This document shows, in pieces, positions 19,600 through 31,090 of a stretch of 37,689 nt of DNA. How positions within the stretch are numbered: position 1 is the stretch's first letter; each line of letters opens with the position of its first letter. The position numbers and the translations under genes are program-made. The notes under the pieces were generated by a model. That model was not told the origin of the DNA. It worked only from the letters and a program-made list of their open reading frames with translations, and made no database searches. Source of the stretch: Isoetes engelmannii (Eukaryota > Streptophyta > Lycopodiopsida > Isoetales > Isoetaceae); NCBI GenBank assembly GCA_011763485.2, contig JAANSK020199984.1, positions 1-37,689 of the forward strand. The letters run 5' to 3'.

Positions 19600-19611
19600 G
19601 CTCTGATACCA
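19600..19611 (-). other. Primer binding site, initiator tRNA-Met type
   Basis: TGGTATCAGAGC on the minus strand, two bases inside the 5' LTR. This is the standard plant copia primer site complementary to the 3' end of initiator tRNA-Met. Confidence 0.92.
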
Positions 19612-19613
19612 CT

Positions 19614-19831
19614 TGTTAGTTAGTGGAGAAGAGTAAGAGGAGACGCAGGTATCAGCACCGACCAAAAAGAAGATTCTACTATTCAAAAACGTCCTTAAGC
19701 CAAATACATTTCACAAGACTCATAATAGAAAGTTTATCTACTACAACACGTCAACACCTACACCTGCTTTTTCATATATACTATGTACATTATGTACATA
19801 CACATTTGCACCACTAACTAATTGTCTAACA
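19614..19831 (-). repeat. 5' LTR of the copia fossil
   Basis: 218 bp, bounded by the perfect inverted repeat TGTTAG...CTAACA and followed by the GAATG target duplication. Confidence 0.92.
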
Positions 19832-21657
19832 GAATGTGTTCTGATATAGTGGCATATCAGAATATGGACTGCCTTTGCATCCCATTTGTAACCAAAGTAA
19901 AGGAAATCCACCACACCATCATGTAAATAAGATAATTCTCTTACACTACATAGGAGGTATGCAGTTCCTTGATTTTTCTTAATTTGCTAATTACTCCGAA
20001 GTTAGAGGACCTCTAGTTCCTTGGTAAAATACAACAGTTCTAGGATCTACCATCGGCAAATATGAAAAGCTGAAGTCTGAAATCATTATAAATTGGCATT
20101 TGAAAGTACAAATTAAAAAAGCTTTGATTCCATAAAGATTAAATTTATTCTTGAAGAAGTAAGAAAGATTCATTATGTAAGCTGTTCTTGACCTGTTAGA
20201 TTCATGAGATGTAGTAAGGCACAAAAAAAAAAGAGATTGGAGAATTGAACCCCAGGCCCCAGAAGACATTTTTCCCTCATCCTAGGAAGTCAATAAATTT
20301 CCTTTCAAGAAGAGAGAGTTTAGCTTGTTTGAATAGAGTTTCCAAGTTCTAGATCGACCTATACGACATTAAAGTCTCCAACAAGATTCTTGCAGAGGGC
20401 AGCAGAAGAAAAGTATAATGAAGGTTTGATAGAAAGAAATCACCGGCGATTTAGAACAAAAAAAGTAGGCAGTGAAGATGTAGACTTACCTGCATTTCAG
20501 TTGGAACAACGCTTTAAAAAGAAGAAAAGTTGCACAGCAAAGATCCCTGCGCGTCAGTTGAAAGAAGAATGTTTAGGCATGGGGGGCGTTGCCTTTCATA
20601 AGACGGTTTTCCTACAAAACAAAAAAAGACCTACATTTTGTCTCCTTCTCAAATGTTAGCAGATACCTGTAAATTAGAGGCCGCAATTCCTTCTGGTGGG
20701 AAGATCTATGGAACAAGGATTCTTGCAAGAAGGGAGAAAGCAAAGCACAAAATCCAATTCTCTCCATGCCAAGTTTCTCGTTCAAATTTATGCAACTTAA
20801 CCCGAAGTAATGATTTCATGAAATGATTTGACACTGCAAAATTTAAATATCAAACTGTAATGCCCACGTTATTGAGCGATCAAACAGAATACTTGACTAA
20901 GAATTCTAGGAAGGAATGAGGTTCTTATTTTCCACAGCTGGCATTCACAGACACACAGAGTATGCAATCTTATTTCTGGATATTCCTTAAGCTGGAAACC
21001 CAGCCACTGAACCAATAGCACAACTTAATATCATTCATGACCTTAATTTAAGCAAGCATCTTGCCATCCTAAAATAATCATTCATCGACTGAAACCTTTT
21101 TCATTCACTTGTTATAGAACTCCAACTGATTCATGAAAATTGTTTTCCACCTGCCCACGATGCAACTCAAACATATGATCTAAGGTGCATTTTTCTCATG
21201 GCACTTAGAACATCCCAAGAATTCATCCCAACTCAACAAATCAGGCTCTATTGGTATTTTATTAAAAACACTCAACTTAATCTATTTGCCCTGCTCTGCC
21301 TAAAAATGAAAGCATGCATCTGCAATAATATGCTAGTGGTTTAAAACAACAATCTTGTAACGTAGAACCAAAATAATAATAACCTTCATCAATTAAACCC
21401 CTACAACATGATTTCTTACCGCTTACTCTTAAGTATTGGAAGGTTTCAGCAATAGCACCTCGTTGCAGGCTCAAGTTCTTCAAAAAGGCAATATGCACCG
21501 TCATAACTCGAAATGAGACAAGCTAAGAGTTGAATGCAAATAATCTTTAGACATCTGCCTTACAAAGCATTGTGCTCTCATTGTATTGTTGGACTTTATG
21601 GTCGAGAAGCCTTTTCTCTTGAGCGTTTACGTACTATTGAGTGGCAGCTTATCCTCT

Positions 21658-21808
21658 CTGCGCACAAAGAAAACAGCATCTCAATTTCATTTACATAAAT
21701 CTGTACCATTGATCTTCGTAAACAGTGTCATCAAATCTGTACTAAGAAATCTGCGCACTAACAAAACAGTATCTCAATTTCATTTACATAAATCTGTACC
21801 ATTGATCT
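21658..21808. repeat. 58-bp direct repeat, 93-bp period
   Basis: 21658-21715 and 21751-21808 match closely (CTGCGCAC ... CATTGATCT), with a short spacer between. There are a few differences only. Confidence 0.88.
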
Positions 21809-23003
21809 GGGGAAATGTACCCAGTTGTACTGCGCCCTCAAAATTTTGTTGTTTTCATAATATATCATGGTTATTTAAAAGCAGGAAATTGTAGAAGCTA
21901 GTAGTAGATGTGGTTGTATTTCTTACTAGAACTTAATTTTACATAGCGAGTCATGTGTTGGTTTCAATGGCTAGGAGTAAGAAGAACCAATGTGCTAAAC
22001 TATGAAATGACAGGAAAATACAAGAGGTTGCAGGGGCGAACCAGCAATTGAACTAAAATTCTCTGGAAATATTTCAAGTAGCTTCTGGTTGACAGGTTCG
22101 TACACACCCAATTAGTTAACTCAAGTTCAATTGCCTCCAGGCATAGGATTAAGGCCCCCTTGGACCCCTGATGGAATAGTATTCCCCTGTGCCATTAGAC
22201 CCCTTACCCAGTTCTAAACGGCATAAGTAACTTCATGTAGGGCTCCTTCTCTGTGCCTCCTCCCCTTGCATTCATGCTTAAACAATCCCCAAGCATAAAA
22301 TGGTGCATTAACAAACATGCTTGTCATAAGCAATAAAAATTCATGCAAATGTGGATGTTCTTAACAGTCCTAACGACTGTTTGCTTGTCCATAAGTTGCC
22401 TAAAATAGTATGATTCTTCATACAGTCACACATTTGATACAAAGTGAAATAGAGTTTTCTACGCAAAATTATAACCTGTAAAGAAACAAGAAAGCACTTA
22501 CAGGAGAACTCCAGCAAAGTTTCCATTTAAACCAGAATAAAGACCCTTAAGAGATAATCTTTCTACCCAATTGAGCTGTCCGCAAAACCCTACCTATGTG
22601 TCATGCAATATCATCCATAAGCATAATGAGAAATCCTCAAACAAGTATCTTATTAATGGAAGCTATAATAAGAAAGAATTAGATAGTTAGGCAGCACCCA
22701 CCAAACAAAATACGAAGAAAGTTAACGGAAACGACTGCAGCAGGTTATGGCAGGCTGAGGGTCCGCAGCAGAACACATGCACTTTTTGAAGTTGGAAACG
22801 ACAAGACATTCTTCAAAGGACACGAGAAACTGATTTTCAACATCGTTTAGCTAAATCGCAAAAATCACACTAAGCCTAAACCAAGAAAATAATTTCAAAT
22901 AGACAAATTAAGTAAATGCCACGTGGATAGTTAACTGTTCGTAAAAGAAATTGTCAATCCTATTGCATCTGTACTCCTTGGGAAGCTTAGTCAATAATTT
23001 AAA

Positions 23004-23255
23004 GGATCCCTATGCGGAGGTATCCTATTATACTGCACATATGCCTAGACCATAAATATGACAAATATATTCTGATGCAAATGCCGGGAGATGGGGAGCT
23101 GCCAAACTGTAATACTCCGTCTACTCACTAGTTTGGAGGATGTCTATGCAGAGGTATCCTATTATACTGAGGATAAGCACAGACCCCATAATCCAAGAAA
23201 ATATAGGAGATTTGAACATAATATGACTAATATATTCTGATGCAATTGCCGGAAG
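23004..23255. repeat. Diverged direct duplication of about 90-120 bp
   Basis: 23004-23094 and 23137-23255 share GAGGTATCCTATTATACTG at one end and ATATATTCTGATGCAA..GCCGG at the other. The second copy is longer in the middle. Confidence 0.75.
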
Positions 23256-24105
23256 AGATTATACCATATCGAAAATAAGATGTTTATTGCGAAGCATGCA
23301 AATAATGGAGCAGCAAGACAATGGACAAATAAATAATGTATTAAATTCTTCTTTGAATTTTAAGAGGCCGCTTTCTAGGTTGCCTCTGTTGACATTTGAT
23401 ATGCATCCACATTGCATCCACATTGCAGGCAACTTAGACAAAGCTCAGGAATTTCATCCAAAGTATCTGAAAATGAAGCTTGGATAATGTGCCAAAGGAG
23501 TTTACATGCATCTTCTAATAATGTAGCTGTAATTGATCAGGTGGTTACAAATGGTGTAGAACGTTGCTTATTCTTCATATCTCGTTGCCATTGCAAAGAG
23601 AGAAATACGTGCTGCGATCAAAGAAAAGGAATATCTGCAGCAGTTTAATTAATATGTATAGCAAAGGCGGCTCAGTTTTGCAAGGTACATTGATTCAGGC
23701 GGCTCAGTTTTACAGGGAAGATTAAGCATTGGACAATATGCACCGTCTGAACTCCCAATGGAACAAGCAAAGGAAGACCAATAATCTATGGTGCACTGAA
23801 GAACATTAGATTTGTGTAGGAAATCATCTGTGTAAACAAGTATAGATACTGGCATTTTTGTTGGGAAGAAAGAAAAAAGCTAAAAAGACATTTTAATCCA
23901 TATGTAGTTCCAGCAACCATTCCGCTTAGAACAAACATCAATCTACATATAATAGTAAAACGAATACTTTTATTTACCTCTATTCTTGAAGCATGAAGCA
24001 AGGGCTGACAAACGGCGATGTTGGATAATGCAAAAGGCAGGTGTGAATTGCACGATATTTTAGGGCTGATTTCTGAGCGTCGAGGCGACGGTTTCCATTT
24101 ATCTC

Positions 24106-25400
24106 AAATCAATAAAAATAAGATAAAACGAAAAACTTGAGGAAAAAGATAGGATAGAATAAAATAACGTTTTTATCAAAAACAAGAAACAACAAGCGCA
24201 TTGCGTCCCGTATGAAAAAACCCCCTAGGGGAAAAACCGTGGCAGCAATGAGCTTGCTGGTACCCATACACGGGGAAGCCAAGCCAGAGGGATAAAGTCG
24301 ATGCCTTTCGGCCATGACCTCTTGAAGATACGACCCAAGAGTTCCCATCGCCGCAGTGCTCAGCAAGAGATGCAGTGGCTGGTTCGGTACCATTAACTGC
24401 GGGTACCGTGCCCTATTCTGTTCATAAGAGGGGCATGTTTGCAGAGCATGGTGCTCGTCTTCAATGACCCCTTGGGGGCAGCACTGGCAAGTCCTGTCCT
24501 CACGTGCTTCCCTTGCCCATTGCCCTATTTCAATGCAGAGGCGATGCAGATGCGGATGGACACTATCAGTCTACGTTTTTTCATAGAAAGTGGGGTGCGC
24601 AGGTACTGTTGAGGTCCCCGCATGAGTGTGGGATTCACCTATTGTCTGTAGTGCGCGAGCTTGACCTGCGCCAGGGCTTCGGCAGCTTGCAAAGAAAGCA
24701 GGCGTCCAGGTATGTCTTCAACTTCTCGTGCTCCTTCTTTGTGCGGACTCGTACGTACGTGTGTGCCTGGACGTGCCACAGGGACAGCCATTGTGCATGT
24801 TTGTCCTTCCACCAGCAGGCTTTAAGGTGTTGTGGGCCCATCGCGTTGCCAAGGCCACCCTTGGTAGTCAGTCTTCATCCATGCGAGCTACCGTTTGGAA
24901 GTACAGAAGGTGGCGGCACATGGCTGCTCTCTGAAGGGGGAGGAAACCTATTTCTAGAGCAGTATCTGATATGGCATTGTGGGCTTCACCCCGAGTGCGC
25001 GCGCTAAGAAAGCCTTTGGTACTCGTTCAAGGTCACTCCAGGTGATGGCGGAGATGACCGAGCCCCAGACTTCCACGACGTACAAGAGGAACGACTCAAC
25101 CAGAGCTCTGAAGAGGCATGATTGATGGTCCCAGGCATAAAGCTCTGTCTGGTGGCTACTGTTCTGCATGGCATATAAGGCCTTCCAGCCTGCTGCAACA
25201 CGCAGTCAGATGCAGCTATCCAGTGCGTGGTAGTAGAGAACTCAATTCCCAAGTATTTATAGGTGGGAATAGTAGATAGAAGATCAGGACCACGAATGGG
25301 GCCTTGTAGCCCAATCTTTAAAAATAGAATGTATTTTTGCCGTTCACGGAGACCACTTGGCCTATGGGACCTAAATAAAAAGAGCAGCAAACGTGTTACT
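24106..25400 (-). mobile_element. LINE family A, 5'-truncated 3' part
   Basis: Read on the minus strand, the 5' edge holds the post-catalytic RT motif YKYLGIEFS, then text shared with the copy at 32795-34010 (TATRQS.MPG.I.HAS like TIVIKQSCMTGPIS). A long C-terminal part ends with a zinc-finger-like CQCC...EDEHHALQTCPSY at about 24500-24430 and a last open stretch of 94 codons ending at 24109. Several frames are used, so it is decayed. I cannot assign the clade beyond non-LTR; no RNase H domain is visible. The 3' boundary near 24106 is approximate. Confidence 0.75.
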
Positions 25401-25700
25401 GCAAGGATTAAAAAAAAAAATCGTCCCGAAGGGTTTTTGAGGGAAAAACCTTGGTAGTAATAAGTATGCTGGTAGACTGTACAATGATATGGTATGGTAT
25501 GGTATGGTATGGTATGGTATGGTATGGTATGGTATGACACGAGTCAATACCATACGGGATGGCATAGTTGAATCTGCGTATCCATGACCTCTTAAACATA
25601 TAATCCCAGCAAGCCCATAAAGGCTGTGCTCAATAGCACAGGCAGCGGCTGGTTAGGCAGGACTTGAATATACCATGCCCAAATATGATCAAATGCTGAA
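25401..25700 (-). mobile_element. Second 3' fragment of LINE family A, next to the first
   Basis: The minus strand carries LNQPLP-like, LLSTAFMGLLG, EVM and KVFPSKTLRDDFF-like text. These parallel VPNQPLHLLLSTAAMGTLGS, QEVMAERH and TVFPLGGFFIRDAMR at the 3' end of the neighbouring copy, in the same order. It is cut on its 5' side and interrupted by the (GGTAT)9 run. Two copies head to tail suggest either nested insertion or tandem insertion at one site. Confidence 0.65.
25491..25535. repeat. (GGTAT)9 microsatellite
   Basis: Nine perfect pentamers preceded by one imperfect GATAT. It sits inside the LINE fragment at 25401-25700. A perfect pentanucleotide run of this length is likely variable between individuals. 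Confidence 0.97.
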
Positions 25701-27379
25701 TAGGTTTGAAGGGCAAGAAAAGGTATCAAGTCCATTGTGCCATATAGATATTTGTGAATTTTATTTTCTCAAAAGGTTAAATACTTGTTACAATGAGAAT
25801 GAAGTACTGCAACTTCTCTCCTACTACAACACTTTATAAGTGAGAGACATTAGTTAATAAGTGTTTAGTATTTCTTTGTTCATCATGCAATAGCATTTAG
25901 GTTTGGGATTTCCAAAAAGTCATAACTGTATAATTCACCTATAACTAAATGTATAATTCACCTATAACTAAGTTGTTCGTCCAAATAATTATGAAATATA
26001 TTAGATGAGATAAAGCTCTAACCATTGGAAATAAAGATTACTTAGACGATTTTTGAGGCTATGGTCTAAGAAGTTCCAAAGCAAGATCCCTTTTTTCTTA
26101 TGTAAAGCTCAAAGTAGCAATGGGGATTTCTGGTTTCCTAAACCTGTGGGTCTGCATGGATCTTGTGCTATGGGGTTCTATCGCTTCTAGCTAACTACAA
26201 ATGTCTGATGACAAGAATGAAATTTTTAACAGATACTGTTGTAGGTCATAAACATAATTGGCATTGAACCATGAACCTAATATTAGATTTGCAAATTTCA
26301 CAACACTTGTCAATCAAGAAACCATATCGCAGAGTAAAACCAACGTGGACAATCATTTTGGAACACATGACAATTAGATCTTGGATTGAAGTATACATAA
26401 TATATAGATTTATAGTTGCATAATTATGTAGCAGATAAACACTTTGACTTGTTGGTTCGGGCATCAATGGTGGATCCAATGCATCTGTACAAGGTAAAAC
26501 AATTTCGAACGATTTCATAGAAAAGCACACGGTACATTAATGATTATAATTCACTCATCCACTGATTTCAGATCGTCGTGTATTGTGCATGCGCTCAAGT
26601 CCCCATTAAAAAGGCATAAAACATAAAACAATTTCCACACATGGTACAATATCTAATGATTGTAATTCGCTCATCCAGTGGTTGCAGATCGCCATGTCTT
26701 GTATATATCCTTGAAGCCTACTTTAAACGAATTAGGTGCCTCACCTGCATGGTGAAAGAAATTTGTGAATGACTCTAAGAAGTGACTCATATGTATACCT
26801 CTACAAAACCTTCACAAAGGTTAAAGAGAACAATACATGATAAGTGATATTAACAGAAGAAGAGGAAGTTTTTTAACGTCCACCTCAATGTCGAAAACAA
26901 CTTTGATTCTGAATTTCCAAGCCAAATTAAGGTAGTTAAAATTTATTTAAATACACAAAAACAATGGAAATGGCAAGGCTAAGTTTTAGACACATATGTA
27001 TAGTAGCACAAATGTTAGGAGCTGTTAGAACTATTTCATACAACCTCATAAAAAAAGACTCGCTTTGCCTTTGCTCTCAGAAGCCATAAAGTTGAATGCA
27101 TGACTTGCAAGACACAATTCATGTATTTAGGTCTATAAATTAAGAAGTTGCAGTATGCTTTTTTTGCAATATGTAAAAGTGGTGAAGTGATCACAACATG
27201 CCATCTATTTGCACATTCTTGATCATTTTTCGGATTTTTCATGCCCTCATCTTATCGATATTAGCTCCACAACCAGTCTCCTTATGATTCAAATCGATTT
27301 ATGCCACATAAAGCTTCCATTCATTTTCCACACATAGAGATTAGACTTCAACCTGACTTCAATACATGCATAAATTTCT
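25701..27379. other. Spacer; small repeats only
   Basis: AT-rich, with no coding region that I recognise. A 22-24 bp tandem repeat (TGTATAATTCACCTATAACTA) lies at about 25926-25972, and a diverged direct repeat of about 60 bp (AATGATTATAATTCACTCATC-like) at 26540-26600 and 26654-26710. Confidence 0.55.
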
Positions 27380-27880
27380 AAGTTTCAGCTTTGTTACATC
27401 ATCCCATCCACCAGATGCACCATAATTTACAAGTAATACATATTGTGGAGTGCCCCCTGGATTCAGAAGAAAAATCTCTTCTAGAACACATTTTCATTGT
27501 TCCAAGTTCACATGGTTTTGGCAGGCACCAAGTCACTGAACTTTCCATACATACCAATAAGGGAAATGCCCACAAAAGCATTTGATTCTATTGTACTGTC
27601 TAGGATATGGGCATGAATTAACTTACCTTTACTTATTGTTGATGCCGTAGAACAAGCATTGAGGATGCTGACATAACTAACCTTGTTGTGTTCCAGGTTA
27701 CAGAGCTGCATTTTCTGAAATAATATAAAGGCTTCCTACATGTGGCTACAATGGGCATACCGCTGTTATCATTGGATTCCACAATAGTCCCTTTTTGTCA
27801 TTCCATTTCCATCAAAGATTCTCCGAGCATCCTCTAATCTTCCACATTTGTTGTACATTATGATAAGTGAAGTAAAATTA
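27380..27880 (-). pseudogene. PPR (PLS-type) gene fragment, decayed
   Basis: The minus strand reads SLIIMYNKCGRLEDARRIFD, then, after a degraded stretch with stops, KVSYVSILNACSTASTISKG with KLIHAHI and FVGISLIGMYGKFSDLVPAK. After a gap it resumes with TPQYVLLVNYGASGGWDDVT, which matches the YVLLSNIYAAAGRWDDV text that precedes the C-terminal domain in plant PPR proteins. PPR proteins bind organellar RNA by 31-36-residue helical repeats. Here only about two repeats and the later motif remain, with several in-frame stops and the intervening repeats deleted, so it cannot encode a working protein. No transposon ends are visible around it. Confidence 0.8.
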
Positions 27881-28108
27881 TACTTGTTAGATCAAATCAT
27901 GGTTTGCATCTAGATCAAATTTTCTAGATAACACTTATATTTCTAGAGCATTATTTTAGGACAATGGTTACCAAATAAACCAATAATGTTTTATTCACAA
28001 ACCTTTAGTAGCAAAATCAAATTGAATCTCAAATAAAAGCTTTTGACACTGATAAGCTTTACAATAATGTTTTATTCATAAAACATTACATTGAAGACAA
28101 TGACCTCA

Positions 28109-28402
28109 ACATTACTTTGCATGAGGCTTCTATCATCCCCCGTCTGAGGTACAAACTGTTTCAGAGTTTCTTGGTGTTCCCTGGGTTAGCGGAGCGGAAG
28201 TTTGCCATTTGGCGAGACTTCCTTGGGATAGTGGATGATGATGGAGGTTTTGTGCAGCAGTAGTTGGGAGGATGTTGGAGTGGTGGGGTATCGCTGCCCC
28301 TTCGGGGCAGCTCTTTCTTCCCCTCACTCGCTTTGTACTCTTCATATTCTTTTAATTTATTGAGATAAGTTCTTCAAAAAAAAAAACATTACTTTGCATG
28401 AG
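28109..28402 (+). mobile_element. Short 5'-truncated LINE with perfect 17-bp target duplication
   Basis: The duplication ACATTACTTTGCATGAG lies at 28109-28125 and 28386-28402. The insert (28126-28385) opens in frame with about 44 codons of what looks like an ORF2 C-terminus (ASIIPRLRYKLFQSFLVFPG and following), then a stop, a 3' UTR, TATTCTTTTAATTTATTGAG and a short poly(A). A perfect duplication with an A-tail is the mark of target-primed reverse transcription, and it implies a rather young insertion. Confidence 0.9.
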
Positions 28403-29567
28403 TGACAATTGGTGAGGTTTATAAAGAACTTGTGACACTTTCTCATGGGTTTTCTCATGGGTTGCCTACATCACTAAATCATATGATGATTCAATGCTTC
28501 TTTGCTCTACATGCCCATTTATTATGCTGAGATAGATAAAAAAGTTAGAATAGAGTTTGCTGGTATTGCAAGGTGTCAATCTTAATGGTGGAATGCTGAG
28601 AAGGTTATCAACCATTAAGGAAAAAGGGAAAGACCTAACGTTGAGCGACTATGGCAGAAGGGAGCCAATGAAAAACACAGCGACATAGATCTGGAAATGG
28701 ATACAGGGGTTTTTACTAAGCAGAAGATATGTTGGAGGATTTCAGAGAAAATATGGCTTTGGACCCCGTGATAACCTTCCATCAGCAAACGTCCATTCCG
28801 GCGGCAAGTATACATACACATGCACACATATGCACATGAACATACACATGCACATGCGCACGCACACACATGCACATGCACATACATAAACATGCACAAT
28901 GTTCATGCACAAATGCATGCAGAGAAAGACAACAACCCTTGGATTGTTTCAGCTAACAAAAATCAACGGCCCATAAAGGGTGCAGTCTAGAAACACTATT
29001 AGTACACCTCAATGAATACAACAACAAAATCATAGAAAAACCTTGGCCTGAACTACCTCGACCGTTCGATTCGTCGATCCTATGGCCCACAATATATATT
29101 GGAGCCTCTAGGTACCTTTCATTTCGATTATGATCATTTATGATTGGGGGTGCCTATGATTTTGAAATGTGAAATACAGGTACGCCTAAGGTTTTAGAAT
29201 ATGAAACATGAGGACTTGAACTTCTACCAAAATAATTCAATGTCCTAATAAAATTGCTTTTGGCCAACACAACCAACAAACCAACATGATTATTTGTTCT
29301 AATGAATCTATATTTTTTTTTATAACAGACCATTCATTTATTTTAGGTCTATGATTTCAAGAATGGTGATTTACATATCCATATGAAATCCCCCTGGAAC
29401 CTCCTGTTATTTTGCTGCCTATTTGAACAAATGAGAGCTCACAATTTGAACTGAAGTAGTTGCACATTAGCTATTCGCCGACATAAGAATTTTCCTATCA
29501 TATAAATTTACATTTTAGCCAAGTGGGAAGATAACTAAAGGGCTTTATTTTATCAGATTTTGCCAAA
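28403..29567. other. Spacer; no gene recognised
   Basis: AT-rich with a CA/TG-rich simple repeat at 28807-28918. I see no coding region or RNA gene. Confidence 0.55.
28807..28918. repeat. Imperfect CATGCACA-type simple repeat
   Basis: Alternating purine-pyrimidine tract made of ACACATGCAC variants, interrupted. Such tracts are prone to slippage. Confidence 0.9.
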
Positions 29568-29656
29568 AACACATCTGTCAACTGTATTCTTGATATTCTT
29601 TTAATTTATTGAGACAAGTTCTTCAAAAAAAAAAAAAAAAAACACATATGTAAACT
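29568..29656 (+). mobile_element. Micro-LINE insertion: about 41 bp of 3' end plus poly(A)
   Basis: Insert 29584-29642 consists of GTATTCTTGATATTC, TTTTAATTTATTGAGACAAG and TTCTTC, then 18 A. It is the same 3' terminus as the LINE ending at 28385 with one clear difference. Flanks AACACATCTGTCAACT (29568-29583) and AACACATATGTAAACT (29641-29656) match at 14 of 16 bases, fitting an older target duplication. Confidence 0.75.
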
Positions 29657-30135
29657 TTTGTTTTCTATAGGTTTAAGCCAACCTTAATTTGAATAGAAAA
29701 ACATTTAGGATCCTTAAAATTTACCTTGGTCTCTTGCAACAGGTTCTAATATGAAATTGTGAACTGTACCTCAAAAGCAAGGAAGGCATTCTGCCGCCAT
29801 GCGCAGGTGGTCCAGGCCAGGGGCCAACTAACCAATGAGAAGTTGCAAAGGTGTCGAGCTTTGGTTCCTTCTTCCGGTATTAGGTAGAAAGCAATATTGA
29901 CAGAGATTGAAGCCGTTGAGACAGCTCAAGTGAATCAAGCCATGATAAAGGCTAGATTGGAATGATTTAAGTATGGTGATAAATGCTCTCACTTCTTTTT
30001 TCGGGCCGCTAAGAGAAGGCGTATGACGGCCTCTATTAACTCCCTTATTTTGCCTGATGGTTCAGATATTTCTGAGCCGGTTCAGTTGAAGCAGTACCTC
30101 CATGACCACTTTTCCTCTTTTTTCCCCGGCACCAG

Positions 30136-31090
30136 TTGCCCTTTCAATCGGATATGCAATCTGCAGTCTTGTCGAATGTACACCCCATAGTGTCAGCAGA
30201 GCAACGTGTACACCTAGAATCAAACATCGCCATCAATGACCTACATTTAGATGTCTCTCTTTTAAATAAAGACAAGTGCCCTGGCTTAGATGGTCTCTCG
30301 GTGGAATTCTTTCAAGAATATTGAGAGTGGTTGGGCAACGATCTTTACAATGTGGTTGGGCAACGATCTTTACAATGTGTTTTGTGAATTTTGCAAGTTC
30401 AGAAGTTTGGATAAGATCCTAAATACTGGCTGCATTTCTCTTATTCCCAAGTGTACGAAGCCGAAGACGATATCTGATTGGCCCTCTATCACATTCTTGT
30501 CTTCCGTGTATAAAATATTTGCTAAGGCCCTTGCAGAGAAAGTACGTGGTGTCTTGGCTTCTTCAATATCTCCTACTCAATCTATGTTCTTACCAAGAAG
30601 GTGCATTTTAGACAATGTTACTGCTGCATATGAGGGTATGTATTGGGCCAGATTAAAAGGTCAGCGCATAGTCTATCTTAAATTAGATTTTGCCAAGGCA
30701 TATGATAGTGTGGATTGGGAATTTTTGAGGAAGAGCATCTTGACGTTGGGTTTTGGTCAGCAGTTTACCAGTGATGTTATGAAACTCCACATCTTGGGAC
30801 GGTCTACTATGCTTTTTCAAGGGAAACCCTCCGCTGCTTTTTCTATCGGGCGGGGGGTCCGCTAAGGATGCCTATTAGCTCCACTTTTGTTCACAATAGT
30901 AGCTGAGATCCTCTCATAGTTATTTGCTAAGGCAGTGCAGGATGGGATAGTGCAGGGTTTGACTTTGGAGGATGGTTCACAGGAAGCTTGTAATCAGTAT
31001 GCTGATGATACTTTCCTCTTTCTTGTTGCTGATGCAGATAATCTTCAATTTAATGCAAAACTTCTTCTTGATACCTTTTCTTTAGCGTCT
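30136..31090 (+). pseudogene. LINE reverse transcriptase core
   Basis: The region from the PG.DGLS motif to past YADD. Both catalytic aspartate motifs (D in LDFAKAYDS, DD in YADD) are still readable. There is a frame change and a stop near 30300-30325, where a short stretch (GAGTGGTTGGGCAACGATC and repeats of it) is duplicated, and another stop after GRGVR near 30862. The lesions are typical of a decayed L1 copy. Confidence 0.8.

Larger units (their letters stand above)
14662..19831 (-). mobile_element. Ty1/copia LTR retrotransposon fossil
   Basis: Complete in outline and about 5.2 kb: 5' LTR (19614-19831), primer site, gag, protease, integrase, reverse transcriptase, RNase H, polypurine tract and 3' LTR (14662-14874), in the copia order. 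A 5-bp target duplication, GAATG, flanks it at 14657-14661 and 19832-19836, so this is one simple insertion. The two LTRs differ at roughly 10 of about 195 well-aligned bases, near 5 %, plus divergence at one end, which suggests an age of some millions of years depending on the rate used. The coding part is broken, with roughly half a dozen breaks. It lies about 2.6 kb upstream of the large host gene, in the same orientation. Confidence 0.95.
19837..24105. other. Long spacer with local duplications; no gene recognised
   Basis: AT-rich, many stops in all frames. An open stretch at 20390-20659 (plus, 89 codons, Lys-rich) has no family that I know. The stretch contains the duplications listed at 21658-21808 and 23004-23255 and may include introns or UTR of something outside the window, but I see no evidence for that. 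Confidence 0.5.

Noticed and set aside
22032-22060. CAGGGGCGAACC, like the end of a hAT-type MITE
   Set aside because: No matching inverted end or 8-bp duplication found in the next few hundred bases.
27036-27242. Minus-strand open stretch of 68 codons next to the PPR relic, considered as its C-terminal domain
   Set aside because: Its text does not show the DYW or E-motif residues, so I did not extend the relic over it.
28807-28918. Regular CATGCACA units considered as a CRISPR-like or satellite array
   Set aside because: Units are short, irregular and lack spacers; ordinary simple repeat in a plant nuclear context.
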